22,826 nt of DNA from CAYUJH01 sp964394585 (GTDB taxonomy: Bacteria; Bacteroidota; Bacteroidia; Cytophagales; Flammeovirgaceae), in NCBI GenBank assembly GCA_964394585.1, contig CAYMYI010000065.1:1-22826 (forward strand), read 5' to 3'. Position 1 is the first letter of the stretch. The number at the start of each line of letters is the position of its first letter. Positions 10,057 to 18,293 of this stretch are shown here, in pieces. The translations under genes and the position numbers were made by a program. The notes beneath the pieces were generated by a model. It ran no database searches, was not told the origin of the DNA, and saw only the letters and a list, made by a program, of their open reading frames with translations.

Positions 10057-10101
10057 GATATTAGACGTTCCAAAAAATTTAGCAACTAACCAAATAATAC
10101 A

Positions 10102-12099
10102 ATGAAAGCGTTACTTACCACCTTTGCAATGGTGTGGTTAACACCGTTGCTGTTTGCCTCTGCTCCTCAAGGAAATACGGTTTCGAGCAGTGTTGAATTT
10201 GCCGGGATTACCTTCCAACTCGACCGCTCCGCACAAAAACAAATCCAAGAAAAAGTTACCTCGCTCACGCGCAGTACTAAGTACTATCAAGAGTTTTTAG
10301 ATCGCGCTAACCTGTACTTTCCGCTGGTAGACCAAATTCTTACCGAAGAAGGAGTCCCTACCGATTTCAAATATGTAGCCATGCAAGAAAGCACCCTAAA
10401 AGGCTGGCTAGTACACCCTCGCTCGGGGGCAGCAGGTTACTGGCAGTTTATCCCGCAAACTGCTAACGGGCTGGGGATGGTGGTAAGTAAACAACTCGAC
10501 GAGCGCAGCGATATCATGATTTCTACCCGAAAAGCTGCCCAAAACTTTCGACAGAGCTATCAGGCACTGGGTAGCTGGTATACTGCTTTGATTGCCCATA
10601 ACACTGGGCTAGGCGGCGCTACTCGTAAATTTGGCACCCAATACCAAGGCAAGCGCACCATCAAACTGAGTGGCAATGCCCCGCATTATGTGTTCATGGT
10701 ACTTGCCAACAAAATCGCATTTCACGATGCGCTGGCAGCAAACCCTCCTCAGCAATTGCTTAAGGTAACCGTAGCTTCGGGAACTCGCCTTAGTAAAATT
10801 GCTCAAAAAACGCAGGTTGATTTAGCTACACTTCGCCAACATAATAGCTGGCTCAAGCAGGATGTACTTCCTAAAAACCGCCAGCAATACACGGTATTGG
10901 TACCTGTAGCGCAAAGCCAAGCGGCGCAAGTTGCCCAAGCGCTTCAGCTCCCTTACCAGGCGTCAAAAACGCCTGCTTCCCCACCAGCAAGCTTTACCAC
11001 TAAAAGCTATAAAGTAGAATCTGATGCTACCAATGGTGCAACTTCAACTGCAAAGTACCCCCTCATCACTAAACGCAAGCGGGTTACCATCGACGGCTAC
11101 AGCCTTGAACTGGTGAGCGCCAACGGTATTCCGGCTTTTGTGGCCCAAGAAGGCGAAAGTCCTAAACGAGTAGCTAAGTTGTTGGGGATGTCGGCTAAAA
11201 AGCTAATGCGCCTGAACGACTTACCCCTATTTTCGGGCTTAACAGCCGGACAGATTTACTACATCAAACCCAAACACAAAAAAGCCAAACAGAAAACTCA
11301 TATAGTGCAGCACGAGGAAACTTTGTGGCAAATCGCGCATCAGTATGGTGTTCAAATCGACGCTTTGCGCGATAAAAACCGCCTGGGTAAGAAAGAAGAA
11401 CCCCAAACCGGGCGTGTGTTGCTACTCCGTAAACGCTTGGGAAAAAACGATCAGCCTGAGTACAAAACGGTTGCCCCTCTCCAACGCAAAAGCACTACTA
11501 CTCAGGAATCTGCGCCAGAGATTACGTTCGTGCCTGAAGATATCCCTCGGCATTCAGAAAATAACATGCCTATTATCTCTTCACCTAAAAAAAATCAACA
11601 TAAATCGCATAAAGTAGAAAACTCCACTCCCCCTGCCGAAACAGAAACGGTGGTAGTAGAGCCTATCTCTACAAAACCAAAACGTGTTGTAACAACTCCA
11701 TTACAAATCCATGTAGTGAAGGAAGGTGAAACATTGTTGACTATTGCACACAAATACGGCGTAACGCCCAAGCAATTAAAAGAATGGAATCCTTTGGATA
11801 ATTACCTCAACATTGCACCGGGTACAGAATTGGCGATTGGCGGAAGCAAACCCACCACTATCACAAATACAGCACCTACTAGTGATGGCACCGAAACTAC
11901 TTCGTATCGAACTCAGGAGCGTTCAAGCGTAACTACCCCGAACGATGCCGCCCCAACTGCTATCTATCATACCGTGAGTAAAGGCGATACCCTGTACTCG
12001 ATCGCGCGCCGATACAACGTAACTACAGAGGAAATCAAACAAAAAAATGGTAAGCGCAGTAATGTACTTTCTATAGGGGAACGGCTACGCATTGAATAA
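10102..12099 (+). CDS. Membrane-bound lytic murein transglycosylase (MltD-like) with five LysM repeats
   Basis: This 665-residue secreted protein cleaves the glycan strands of peptidoglycan without hydrolysis, leaving 1,6-anhydromuramyl ends. A signal peptide covers about residues 1-20. The SLT/GH23 catalytic domain spans about 75-200. It shows the 'QES' motif with catalytic Glu96, the 'SGAAGYWQF' motif and a later 'AHNTG' motif. Five LysM-type repeats, which bind N-acetylglucosamine chains, start near residues 219, 345, 399, 534 and 621; the last two are the most canonical ('EGETLLTIA', 'KGDTLYSIA'). Low-complexity Ser/Thr/Lys linkers separate them. Five LysM repeats is more than the one to three I expect in many MltD proteins. 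The gene is transcribed away from OmpA-1 and ends just before an intrinsic terminator. Substrate and reaction follow from the family; a tie to the neighbouring adhesins is inferred. Confidence 0.93.
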   Translation: MKALLTTFAMVWLTPLLFASAPQGNTVSSSVEFAGITFQLDRSAQKQIQEKVTSLTRSTKYYQEFLDRANLYFPLVDQILTEEGVPTDFKYVAMQESTLKGWLVHPRSGAAGYWQFIPQTANGLGMVVSKQLDERSDIMISTRKAAQNFRQSYQALGSWYTALIAHNTGLGGATRKFGTQYQGKRTIKLSGNAPHYVFMVLANKIAFHDALAANPPQQLLKVTVASGTRLSKIAQKTQVDLATLRQHNSWLKQDVLPKNRQQYTVLVPVAQSQAAQVAQALQLPYQASKTPASPPASFTTKSYKVESDATNGATSTAKYPLITKRKRVTIDGYSLELVSANGIPAFVAQEGESPKRVAKLLGMSAKKLMRLNDLPLFSGLTAGQIYYIKPKHKKAKQKTHIVQHEETLWQIAHQYGVQIDALRDKNRLGKKEEPQTGRVLLLRKRLGKNDQPEYKTVAPLQRKSTTTQESAPEITFVPEDIPRHSENNMPIISSPKKNQHKSHKVENSTPPAETETVVVEPISTKPKRVVTTPLQIHVVKEGETLLTIAHKYGVTPKQLKEWNPLDNYLNIAPGTELAIGGSKPTTITNTAPTSDGTETTSYRTQERSSVTTPNDAAPTAIYHTVSKGDTLYSIARRYNVTTEEIKQKNGKRSNVLSIGERLRIE

Positions 12100-12120
12100 T
12101 CTTTCCAAAACCTTTTATGC

Positions 12121-12156
12121 GAACCTCCTTTTCTTTCAGAAAGGAGGTTCTTTTTT
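12121..12156 (+). terminator. Rho-independent terminator after the lytic transglycosylase
   Basis: A perfect 11-bp stem, GAACCTCCTTT at 12121-12131 with AAAGGAGGTTC at 12140-12150, closes an 8-base loop and is followed at once by six T. It starts 22 bases after the stop codon at 12099. Confidence 0.92.
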
Positions 12157-12162
12157 ATCTGC

Positions 12163-12170
12163 TACTTTTG
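12163..12170 (+). promoter_or_regulatory. Bacteroidota -7 element before the short-chain dehydrogenase
   Basis: TACTTTTG matches the -7 consensus TAnnTTTG exactly and lies 23 bp before the ATG at 12194. It starts seven bases after the terminator's T-run, so a new transcript would begin in the short gap. No good -33 TTG sits at the usual spacing because the terminator stem occupies that position. Confidence 0.5.
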
Positions 12171-12193
12171 TGCAATCATCTTACTATATAAAA

Positions 12194-12955
12194 ATGAAAA
12201 ACGATAAAATAGCTTTAATCACCGGCGCTACTGCCGGTATTGGACGTGCCACCGCCAAACAACTCGCCCACCAAGGGTTTCGCATTATTGCCTGTGGGCG
12301 CAGAACGGAACGCCTTGATTCTCTCAAAGAAGAACTGAAAGGTACTACCTCTGTGTATGCCCTCACCTTCGATGTACGCGATCGCCATGCCGTTGCAGCG
12401 CAAATCGGGAGTTTACCCTCCGATTGGCAAGCAATTGATGTACTGGTAAATAACGCTGGCAATGCCCATGGAATGGATCTGCTCCACGAAGGCAACCCCG
12501 ACGATTGGGAAGCCATGCTTGATATCAATGTAAAAGGCTTTTTATATGTGTACAAAGCGGTAATTGATGGAATGATTGCCCGCAACAGTGGGCATATTGT
12601 AAACCTCGGCTCTATTGCCGGCAAAGAGGTGTACCCCAAAGGAAATGTATACTGTGCTACAAAACATGCTGTAGATGCCCTTAATACTGCTATGCGGCTA
12701 GAACTGAACCCTTACAACATTCGAGTAACCACCATCAACCCTGGCTTGGTAAATACAGAGTTTTCTAATGTGCGTTTTAAGGGCGATCAGGCAAAAGCTA
12801 ACAGCGTGTACCAAGGCATGACTCCCCTCTATGCCGAAGATATTGCCGAAATTATCGCCTTTGCCGTATCGCGTCCGCCTCATGTCAACTTAGGTGAAAT
12901 TCTGGTGTTGCCCACCGACCAAGCCTCTTCTACCGTAGTCCGACGAGAAGTATAA
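12194..12955 (+). CDS. Short-chain dehydrogenase/reductase, YdfG-like
   Basis: This 253-residue cytosolic NAD(P)-dependent oxidoreductase has a Rossmann fold. Visible motifs are the dinucleotide-binding TGxxxGIG at residues 10-17, NNAG at 86-89, and a catalytic set of Ser140, Tyr153 and Lys157 in the standard YxxxK spacing. Length, motif spacing and the 'RLELNPYNIRVTTINPG' segment resemble YdfG-type enzymes, which oxidise 3-hydroxy acids such as serine, allo-threonine or 3-hydroxypropionate. The exact substrate cannot be read from sequence. I chose the ATG at 12194. The frame is open back to 12092, but that extension would translate through the terminator hairpin and has no family counterpart. 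The aminotransferase gene follows after 10 bp, so the pair is probably one transcript. Confidence 0.92.
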   Translation: MKNDKIALITGATAGIGRATAKQLAHQGFRIIACGRRTERLDSLKEELKGTTSVYALTFDVRDRHAVAAQIGSLPSDWQAIDVLVNNAGNAHGMDLLHEGNPDDWEAMLDINVKGFLYVYKAVIDGMIARNSGHIVNLGSIAGKEVYPKGNVYCATKHAVDALNTAMRLELNPYNIRVTTINPGLVNTEFSNVRFKGDQAKANSVYQGMTPLYAEDIAEIIAFAVSRPPHVNLGEILVLPTDQASSTVVRREV

Positions 12956-12965
12956 CCCCCCAGCC

Positions 12966-14174
12966 ATGCTCACACAACGCCAACTCTTTTTACAACACCA
13001 AGCCCAAACGAGCGATGCCCCCCTCATGCTCGAAATTGAACGAGCCGAAGGGGTATACATGTACACTCCTGAAGGGAAGCCTATCCTCGATCTTATCTCC
13101 GGCATTTCAGTCAGTAATTTGGGGCATGGGCATCCCCGTGTAAAAGAGGCAATTCACGCACAAACTGAACGCTATCTTCACCTGATGGTATATGGCGAAG
13201 TGGTACAATCGCCGCAGGTGCAACTTGCCCAAGCCCTTTGCAATACCCTTCCTCCCCCACTCGATAATGTGTACTTTGTTAATTCAGGCAGCGAGGCAAT
13301 CGAAGGTGCCCTCAAACTTGCCAAACGTGTTACCGGGTGCACCGAGCTGATTTCTTGCCATAATGCCTACCACGGTTCTAGCCATGGTGCCCTTTCGGTG
13401 GGGGGCAGCGAAACCTTTAAGCAAAACTACCGCCCGCTGTTGCCCAACATACGCCACATTCGTTTTGGAGTCGTAGAAGACCTAGCACATATTACCCTAC
13501 AAACGGCTGCGGTTTTGCTCGAAACGGTACAAGGTGAAGCCGGGGTGCGTACGGCGTCTCAAGAATATTTTCAGCAATTACGCCAACGCTGCGACGAAAC
13601 CTGTACCCTGCTCATCTTGGACGAAATCCAGGCAGGGTTTGGTAGAACGGGTCGTTTTTGGGCATTTGAGCACTATGGCATCGTCCCCGATATACTGGTG
13701 TGTGCCAAAGGTATGGGAGGCGGCATGCCCATTGGGGCATTTATTGCCTCTAAGGCGATGATGAGCCGCTTTCAGCACAACCCTGTATTAGGGCACATCA
13801 CTACTTTTGGTGGGCATCCTGTATGCGCAGCGGCGTCCCTCGCTACGTTGCAAACGCTGCAAGAAACGCAAGTTTTCACCCAAGCACCTGCTAAAGGGCA
13901 ACGTTTTTACGATTTACTAATTGACCATCCCGCCGTGCAGTCGATTCGGTATATAGGATTAATGATGGCAGTAGAACTCGGCAACTTCCCGTTTGTTCAA
14001 ACCGTAATTCAGCAAGCCATTGCTCACGGACTGCTTACCGATTGGTTTTTGTATTGCGATACAGCCCTTCGCATTGCGCCCCCTCTCGTGATTACCGAAG
14101 AAGAAATCGACCATGCTTGCACATTGTTGCGCAATGCTTTCGACGCTGCATTGCGGTTTCATAGAAACCCTTGA
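12966..14174 (+). CDS. Class III PLP-dependent aminotransferase (acetylornithine/ornithine aminotransferase-like)
   Basis: This 402-residue cytosolic enzyme belongs to the class III (subgroup II) aminotransferases. Phosphate-binding SGSEA lies at residues 107-111, Asp219 in 'LDEIQAGFGRTG' contacts the pyridine nitrogen, and Lys248 in 'CAKGMGGG' forms the Schiff base; the 29-residue spacing fits the family. 'TTFGGHPVCAAA' is also typical. The family includes acetylornithine, ornithine, 4-aminobutyrate and beta-alanine-type enzymes, and the substrate is not decided here. There is no arginine-biosynthesis gene next to it, which argues against a simple ArgD label. It starts 10 bp after the dehydrogenase, and the pair could act on linked amino-acid and keto or hydroxy-acid intermediates, which is inferred. 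No clear terminator follows. Confidence 0.9.
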   Translation: MLTQRQLFLQHQAQTSDAPLMLEIERAEGVYMYTPEGKPILDLISGISVSNLGHGHPRVKEAIHAQTERYLHLMVYGEVVQSPQVQLAQALCNTLPPPLDNVYFVNSGSEAIEGALKLAKRVTGCTELISCHNAYHGSSHGALSVGGSETFKQNYRPLLPNIRHIRFGVVEDLAHITLQTAAVLLETVQGEAGVRTASQEYFQQLRQRCDETCTLLILDEIQAGFGRTGRFWAFEHYGIVPDILVCAKGMGGGMPIGAFIASKAMMSRFQHNPVLGHITTFGGHPVCAAASLATLQTLQETQVFTQAPAKGQRFYDLLIDHPAVQSIRYIGLMMAVELGNFPFVQTVIQQAIAHGLLTDWFLYCDTALRIAPPLVITEEEIDHACTLLRNAFDAALRFHRNP

Positions 14175-14337
14175 TCTAAGCAGAATATTAATTGTTTTAG
14201 TAGATAAATTATTCCACCTCAAACGAATGATTTTGGGTTGAGTGGTCATGTTGAAATTGCGAAGTAGAAAGAGCAAAAGCAATCTTGCAATTGTTTTTGA
14301 AAAGCTAAGCCCAATCAAATTTTTCCAATGATTTGCA

Positions 14338-14349
14338 TTTACCGGTAAA
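14338..14349. promoter_or_regulatory. Perfect 12-bp palindrome, possible operator
   Basis: TTTACCGGTAAA is its own reverse complement and ends 49 bp before the decayed antitoxin-like frame. Antitoxins often bind a palindrome just upstream of their own gene, so this may be a leftover operator. It could also be chance in AT-rich DNA. Confidence 0.3.
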
Positions 14350-14398
14350 AGTTTGAGATGTTGAATTTTTGAAATTCATATTTGTTTCTTTTTTGTAG

Positions 14399-14548
14399 AT
14401 AACGAAAATCAGCATAACTCAGATAACCCTCAATATTCTAGACGATGAACTAAAATTTTTCTTGGATTACATTAAAAAGCTGGACTTCGTAAAACTCCAT
14501 GAAGAATCTAATGTCGACTTCCCCTTGTCCGAACTAATTATTAATTGA
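14399..14548 (+). pseudogene. Decayed antitoxin-like small ORF without a start codon
   Basis: A 49-codon open frame follows an in-frame TAG at 14396-14398 and ends at TGA (14546-14548). It has no ATG, GTG or TTG at its head; the first codon is ATA. The predicted peptide reads 'QITLNILDDELKFFLDYI' and then 'KKLDFVKLHEE', a beta-strand then amphipathic-helix pattern like small type II antitoxins of Bacteroidota. After the TGA the same frame has a second stop (TAG) and then a further stretch reading 'LLRVLEEGISVKALLPIS', consistent with a longer gene broken by point mutations. No intact toxin gene follows. The antitoxin assignment is inferred from pattern only. Confidence 0.4.
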
Positions 14549-14876
14549 AAATATTAGCTGCTCCGAGTTCTTGAAGAAGGTATATCAGTTAAAGCCTTAT
14601 TACCTATTTCTCATATCAAGTGTTGCCAATCCTACATTCTTTATTTTTGAGTCCCGTTAATTGAATTGTTAGCTAACGATGTATCACAGCAAACACAGTT
14701 TCTGGAGTCACTTTTCAACATCAATGAGCTTCTCTTTATAGAGCATATTAACTAATACGCTGTATCTATTATAAGATTTTTTTGAAATAACATGAATTGA
14801 GTTGATTAAAAAAATACCAGGAAATTATGATACATTTTTAACATAAACTCAATAGCTTAGATTTCTCGAAGTGTTA

Positions 14877-17306
14877 CTATTTCTCCAACTCTCCTACAAT
14901 TTTGACTTCAATACGATTATTTAAAACTTGTTGATAATCATCGGCATTGTTACCTCTAGGTTTTAGTTTGCCGTAACCAACAGCCTTCAGTCTATCAGGC
15001 TCAATGTCATAGGTATCGATTAGGTAATCTACTATAACCTTTGATCTTTTACGGCTTAATAAAATATTCATGTTTTCATCACCTTGATTGCTCGTAAATG
15101 CACCAATTTCAATAATATAATTTGGGTAATATTTCATGAATTCAGCTACTTGCTTTAATTCGTAATAACCTTCTATAGGAATATCAGTACTGTTTTCGTT
15201 ATAGTTAAAACTGTCGAGCACATAACCTGGTTTGTTAGCACCTTTCGTAGATAAATAGGCGTCTTCTTTAATATTTAATTTTTTAAAAGCCTCTTCCTTT
15301 TCAGTTTTAGGATTTACAGGAATGTCATCGATTAATCTATTTTTTTTGTTATTACCCTCTCCCGGCTTAACCGATTTAACTTCTTTTCCATTGACATTGA
15401 TAATAAACTCAGTACGCCGATTGTACTGGTGAGAAGTTTCATCACAGTTTTCACACGGAATATCAGGTCGGTTTTCCCCAAAACCTTGCTGATTAATTCG
15501 GTTTCTTTCAACGCCTCTTGAAATTAAATAATCAGTAGCAGCCTTAGCCCTTCGTTTGGCAAGTTTTTCATTGTATTCATTGGTGCCTCGGTTATCAGCA
15601 TGAGATTGTACTGTAAGCGTGGAGGCAGGAAAACTTTTTAAAAAGTCGGCAACTTGGTTTAAATATGCTGCTGCATCGGGTCTAATTTCATACTTATCGA
15701 AATCATAGTAAACATGAAAAAGAATTAAATCAGCTTTTTCTTTTTCTCTTTCAATAGGTTTAAGTAGAATTTCAATTGTATCTCCATTAGAAAATTTTCT
15801 AAGTTCGCTTGGTACTAAGGTCGTACTTCCTCGTTCAAAGCCTTCCATTTCGGCAAAAAGTTGGTAGCCATCTCCATACGGTAAGTTAAAACGGAAAGTA
15901 CCCAAATCATCCGTTGCATACGAATTACTCTGTGATTGACTCGTAGAACTTAAAAGTACATCAGCAGCCTTCAGTGGCTCACGAGTTTCTGCATTTAACG
16001 TAATTCCTACGAGCTGAACATCTTTAGGGCGAGTCCATGTAAACTGGAAAATATCATCATCGCCTGACCCTCCCATGCGGTCGTGAGAAGTAAAATAGCC
16101 CTTGTTTTCACTCGCTTTAAAAACCAGTCCAAAATCGTCTTGGTTGCTATTCAGCGGATAACCCATGTTATAAGGAGGAAGAAATCCATCAGCTAATAGA
16201 CTAGCTTCTGCTATAAAAATATCAAGCCCCCCCAGTCCTGCATGACCTGATGAGGCGAAAAATAAATTTCCCTCTTCGTCTACGAAAGGGAACATTTCTT
16301 CACCTTCTGTATTAATTTCTGGTCCCAAATTTACTGGTTTACTCCACTTTCCTCCTTCTTTTCTTGAAACATATATATCGGTTCCTCCATAGCCGCCTGG
16401 CATGTCAGAAACAAAATAAAGTAACTGTTCGTCCGATGAAAAAGTAGGATGCCCTGTAGAATACTCGTCGCTATTGTAGGTAAACTCTTTAATAGATGTC
16501 CATTCACCTTCTTGGTTTTTTGCAAAATAGAGCTTGAGTTTGTTTATACCTTTTGCGCTTTTTCCGTATTTTCCATTATGGAAATTATTGCGAGTGAATA
16601 CCACTTGGCGGTTATTATCAAAAAAAGCGAGAGGTCCTTCGTGGTATCGTGTATTAATTTCTTCGTGAAATTTTTCGGGTGTACCTCCATCTTCAGAAAC
16701 TTTGTATAAATCCAAAAAAGAAGTGTTACTCCAACCGAAGTAGCGTCTTACTCCTTTTTTTACTTCTTCGTGCCGATTAGAGCAAAAAATCAGATTATTT
16801 TCAAAATAAACTGGGCTAAAATCCGCTTCACTACTGTTAAAATGGGCAGGTGTAATGGTAAATCGAGATGAATCTTTATAGAAATTGGTAAGGTTGTAAT
16901 AAGACTGGTAGAATCGTTGACCTCTTTTATCTGTGCTAGCATCTTCGGCGTAAGCCCTGTACCATTGTTGTGCCTTTTCATACTTTCCATTTTCAGCTAA
17001 TGCTTCTGCATAATATAGTTTGTACACTGTGGGAAGAGGTTCACGAGCAACCACCTTTGCATACCAAGTTTCAGCTTGCTCGCTCATATTAAGGTGTCGG
17101 TAACAAGCAGCAATTCGCCGTTCAGCTAACCAGTTGGTTGTATCTTTTTCGTAAGCATCCTCATAAATAGTTACTGCTTTAGCATAATGCAGCGCATCAA
17201 AATGTCTGTTTGCTAAACGCATCTGCAAGCTTTGGGCAAAAAGTAGGTTTGTATAACCAAATGTGAAAAATAATAGAGCGAAGAAAGAAATTATATTTTT
17301 TTTCAT
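14877..17306 (-). CDS. OmpA-family envelope protein with TPR, beta-propeller, one regulatory-like domain and two OmpA domains (OmpA-2)
   Basis: This 809-residue protein has a type I signal peptide (residues 1-25, 'LFAQ' site) and TPR-like helices at about 28-130. A PD40-like propeller follows at about 140-420 ('FCSNRHEEV', 'YFVSDMPGGYGG', 'FFASSGHAGLGG', 'YFTSHDRMGGSGDDD'), then a carboxypeptidase-regulatory-like domain at about 430-520. The first OmpA domain (about 545-645) keeps Asp571 and Arg586, the pair that binds diaminopimelate. A linker of about 45 residues leads to a second OmpA-like domain (about 690-805), which has Ser739 where the Asp should be but keeps Arg754. It resembles OmpA-1 through the shared domains. 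It begins 8 bp after sprF, so the two are co-transcribed. The likely role is a periplasmic anchor linking a SprF/adhesin assembly to peptidoglycan, similar in domain order to PorE. Its DNA is more AT-rich than OmpA-1. Confidence 0.92.
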   Translation of the reverse strand: MKKNIISFFALLFFTFGYTNLLFAQSLQMRLANRHFDALHYAKAVTIYEDAYEKDTTNWLAERRIAACYRHLNMSEQAETWYAKVVAREPLPTVYKLYYAEALAENGKYEKAQQWYRAYAEDASTDKRGQRFYQSYYNLTNFYKDSSRFTITPAHFNSSEADFSPVYFENNLIFCSNRHEEVKKGVRRYFGWSNTSFLDLYKVSEDGGTPEKFHEEINTRYHEGPLAFFDNNRQVVFTRNNFHNGKYGKSAKGINKLKLYFAKNQEGEWTSIKEFTYNSDEYSTGHPTFSSDEQLLYFVSDMPGGYGGTDIYVSRKEGGKWSKPVNLGPEINTEGEEMFPFVDEEGNLFFASSGHAGLGGLDIFIAEASLLADGFLPPYNMGYPLNSNQDDFGLVFKASENKGYFTSHDRMGGSGDDDIFQFTWTRPKDVQLVGITLNAETREPLKAADVLLSSTSQSQSNSYATDDLGTFRFNLPYGDGYQLFAEMEGFERGSTTLVPSELRKFSNGDTIEILLKPIEREKEKADLILFHVYYDFDKYEIRPDAAAYLNQVADFLKSFPASTLTVQSHADNRGTNEYNEKLAKRRAKAATDYLISRGVERNRINQQGFGENRPDIPCENCDETSHQYNRRTEFIINVNGKEVKSVKPGEGNNKKNRLIDDIPVNPKTEKEEAFKKLNIKEDAYLSTKGANKPGYVLDSFNYNENSTDIPIEGYYELKQVAEFMKYYPNYIIEIGAFTSNQGDENMNILLSRKRSKVIVDYLIDTYDIEPDRLKAVGYGKLKPRGNNADDYQQVLNNRIEVKIVGELEK

Positions 17307-17314
17307 GGTAATAC

Positions 17315-18250
17315 TTAAAAGAAACGAGGCGTAATAATTTTGTTCTTATTGAAGGAGAACTGATATTTCAGCATAATTTCGTGACTGCCTGCATTGAACT
17401 CACGAAGCTCGGTAAGCGTGTAATCATAAGCATAGCTGAAACGAAGTTGAGGAGTAACGAGAAGATCGAAAATTCCTATCACAGAATCACCAGTTCGGTA
17501 CGAAGCACCAATGCCTATTAAATCATAGAAATATAAATTGGCATTTAAATCAAATTGCATAGCAGAGCCTTCTACCATTTTGAAAAGTACTGAGGGTTTA
17601 AGCTTCAGATCACTGCTTAAGTCAAAAACGTAGCCTGTAGAAAGAAAGTAATGGCGGTACTGTCTTGCTCCTCCATCGGCACTGGTTACAAATTCTGCAT
17701 CGTTGCCCAGTTCGTTGTTTATAAGCTGAGGCACAGAAAAGCCTGCATAAAACTTTTCTGTGTTGAACCAAATACCGACCCCCATATTAGGCAATATCAG
17801 GTTAACATTATTCATAAATGCCACATCGGCTTGTGCAGGATTTTGGGCAAGGCTTACATTTTGGAAATCGGCATTGTAATAACTGAAACCTCCGCTAAGT
17901 CCTAATGCAAGTCGAGAACGTTCGCCAGTTTTTATGCGGTAAGCATAGTATCCGTAAACCCCTGTTGTATTTGTTACTCCAATGCGATCGCCCACTACGT
18001 TTAACCCCAGCCCCATACGTTCTCCCCAAACGGGAGCATCAATCGAAACCGTACCGGTAGTGGGAGCACCGGGAATATTAATCCATTGATTGCGAAACAA
18101 GGCATTTACCGTAATAACCTCACTGCTTCCTGCATAAGCAGGGTTAATCATCATAGGGTTAAACATGTATTGAGAAAACATGGGGTCTTGCTGCGCTAAT
18201 GCAGGAACGCTGAAGAACAAGAGGAGTATGTAGTATATTATATTTTTCAT
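17315..18250 (-). CDS. sprF: Type IX secretion system outer-membrane protein, PorP/SprF family
   Basis: This 311-residue protein is predicted to form an outer-membrane beta-barrel. A signal peptide ('VPALAQ' site) is followed by the family hallmark 'QDPMFSQYMFNPMMINPAYAG', then alternating amphipathic strands and an aromatic C-terminus ('ITPRFF'). In Flavobacterium johnsoniae SprF is needed for secretion of the giant adhesin SprB and is encoded right after it; type B sorting-domain proteins commonly pair with a dedicated SprF. Here it follows adhesin A by 95 bp and precedes OmpA-2 by 8 bp, which fits that role. The frame extends four codons upstream to a TTG at 18260-18262, but the ATG at 18248-18250 gives a normal signal peptide and I prefer it. 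The paralogue name is by family; it need not be the gliding SprF itself. Confidence 0.93.
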   Translation of the reverse strand: MKNIIYYILLLFFSVPALAQQDPMFSQYMFNPMMINPAYAGSSEVITVNALFRNQWINIPGAPTTGTVSIDAPVWGERMGLGLNVVGDRIGVTNTTGVYGYYAYRIKTGERSRLALGLSGGFSYYNADFQNVSLAQNPAQADVAFMNNVNLILPNMGVGIWFNTEKFYAGFSVPQLINNELGNDAEFVTSADGGARQYRHYFLSTGYVFDLSSDLKLKPSVLFKMVEGSAMQFDLNANLYFYDLIGIGASYRTGDSVIGIFDLLVTPQLRFSYAYDYTLTELREFNAGSHEIMLKYQFSFNKNKIITPRFF

Positions 18251-18293
18251 AGTGAATTTCAATAGTATTGAGTTATGAGTTTTTAATCCTTAG

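Larger units (their letters stand above)
9596..10101. other. Divergent intergenic region between OmpA-1 and the lytic transglycosylase
   Basis: This 506-bp AT-rich stretch separates two divergently read genes and must hold the promoters of both. No ORF worth calling was found. For the minus-strand gene, positions 9770-9777 read as TAGTTTTG on the minus strand, which fits the Bacteroidota -7 consensus TAnnTTTG. No matching upstream -33 TTG was found at the usual spacing, and the leader would be about 170 nt. An 8-bp inverted repeat and a plus-strand promoter candidate are listed separately. Confidence 0.6.
14175..14876. other. AT-rich intergenic region with no intact gene
   Basis: About 700 bp lies between the convergent ends of the aminotransferase and OmpA-2 genes. 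It holds a decayed small ORF (14399-14548) and a 12-bp palindrome (14338-14349), listed separately. A 27-codon ATG frame near 14248 encodes a short basic peptide with no recognisable family and I do not call it. I see no convincing terminator for either flanking gene. Confidence 0.6.

Noticed and set aside
12092..12193. Upstream extension of the dehydrogenase by 34 codons
   Set aside because: It overlaps the end of the transglycosylase gene and reads through the terminator hairpin; the ATG at 12194 gives the normal family N-terminus.
12184..12639. 151-codon minus-strand frame opposite the dehydrogenase
   Set aside because: The plus strand has a complete set of dehydrogenase motifs; the minus frame shows no domain and is a shadow.
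18251..18262. TTG start for sprF
   Set aside because: It adds only four residues ahead of a typical signal peptide that begins at the ATG at 18248-18250.
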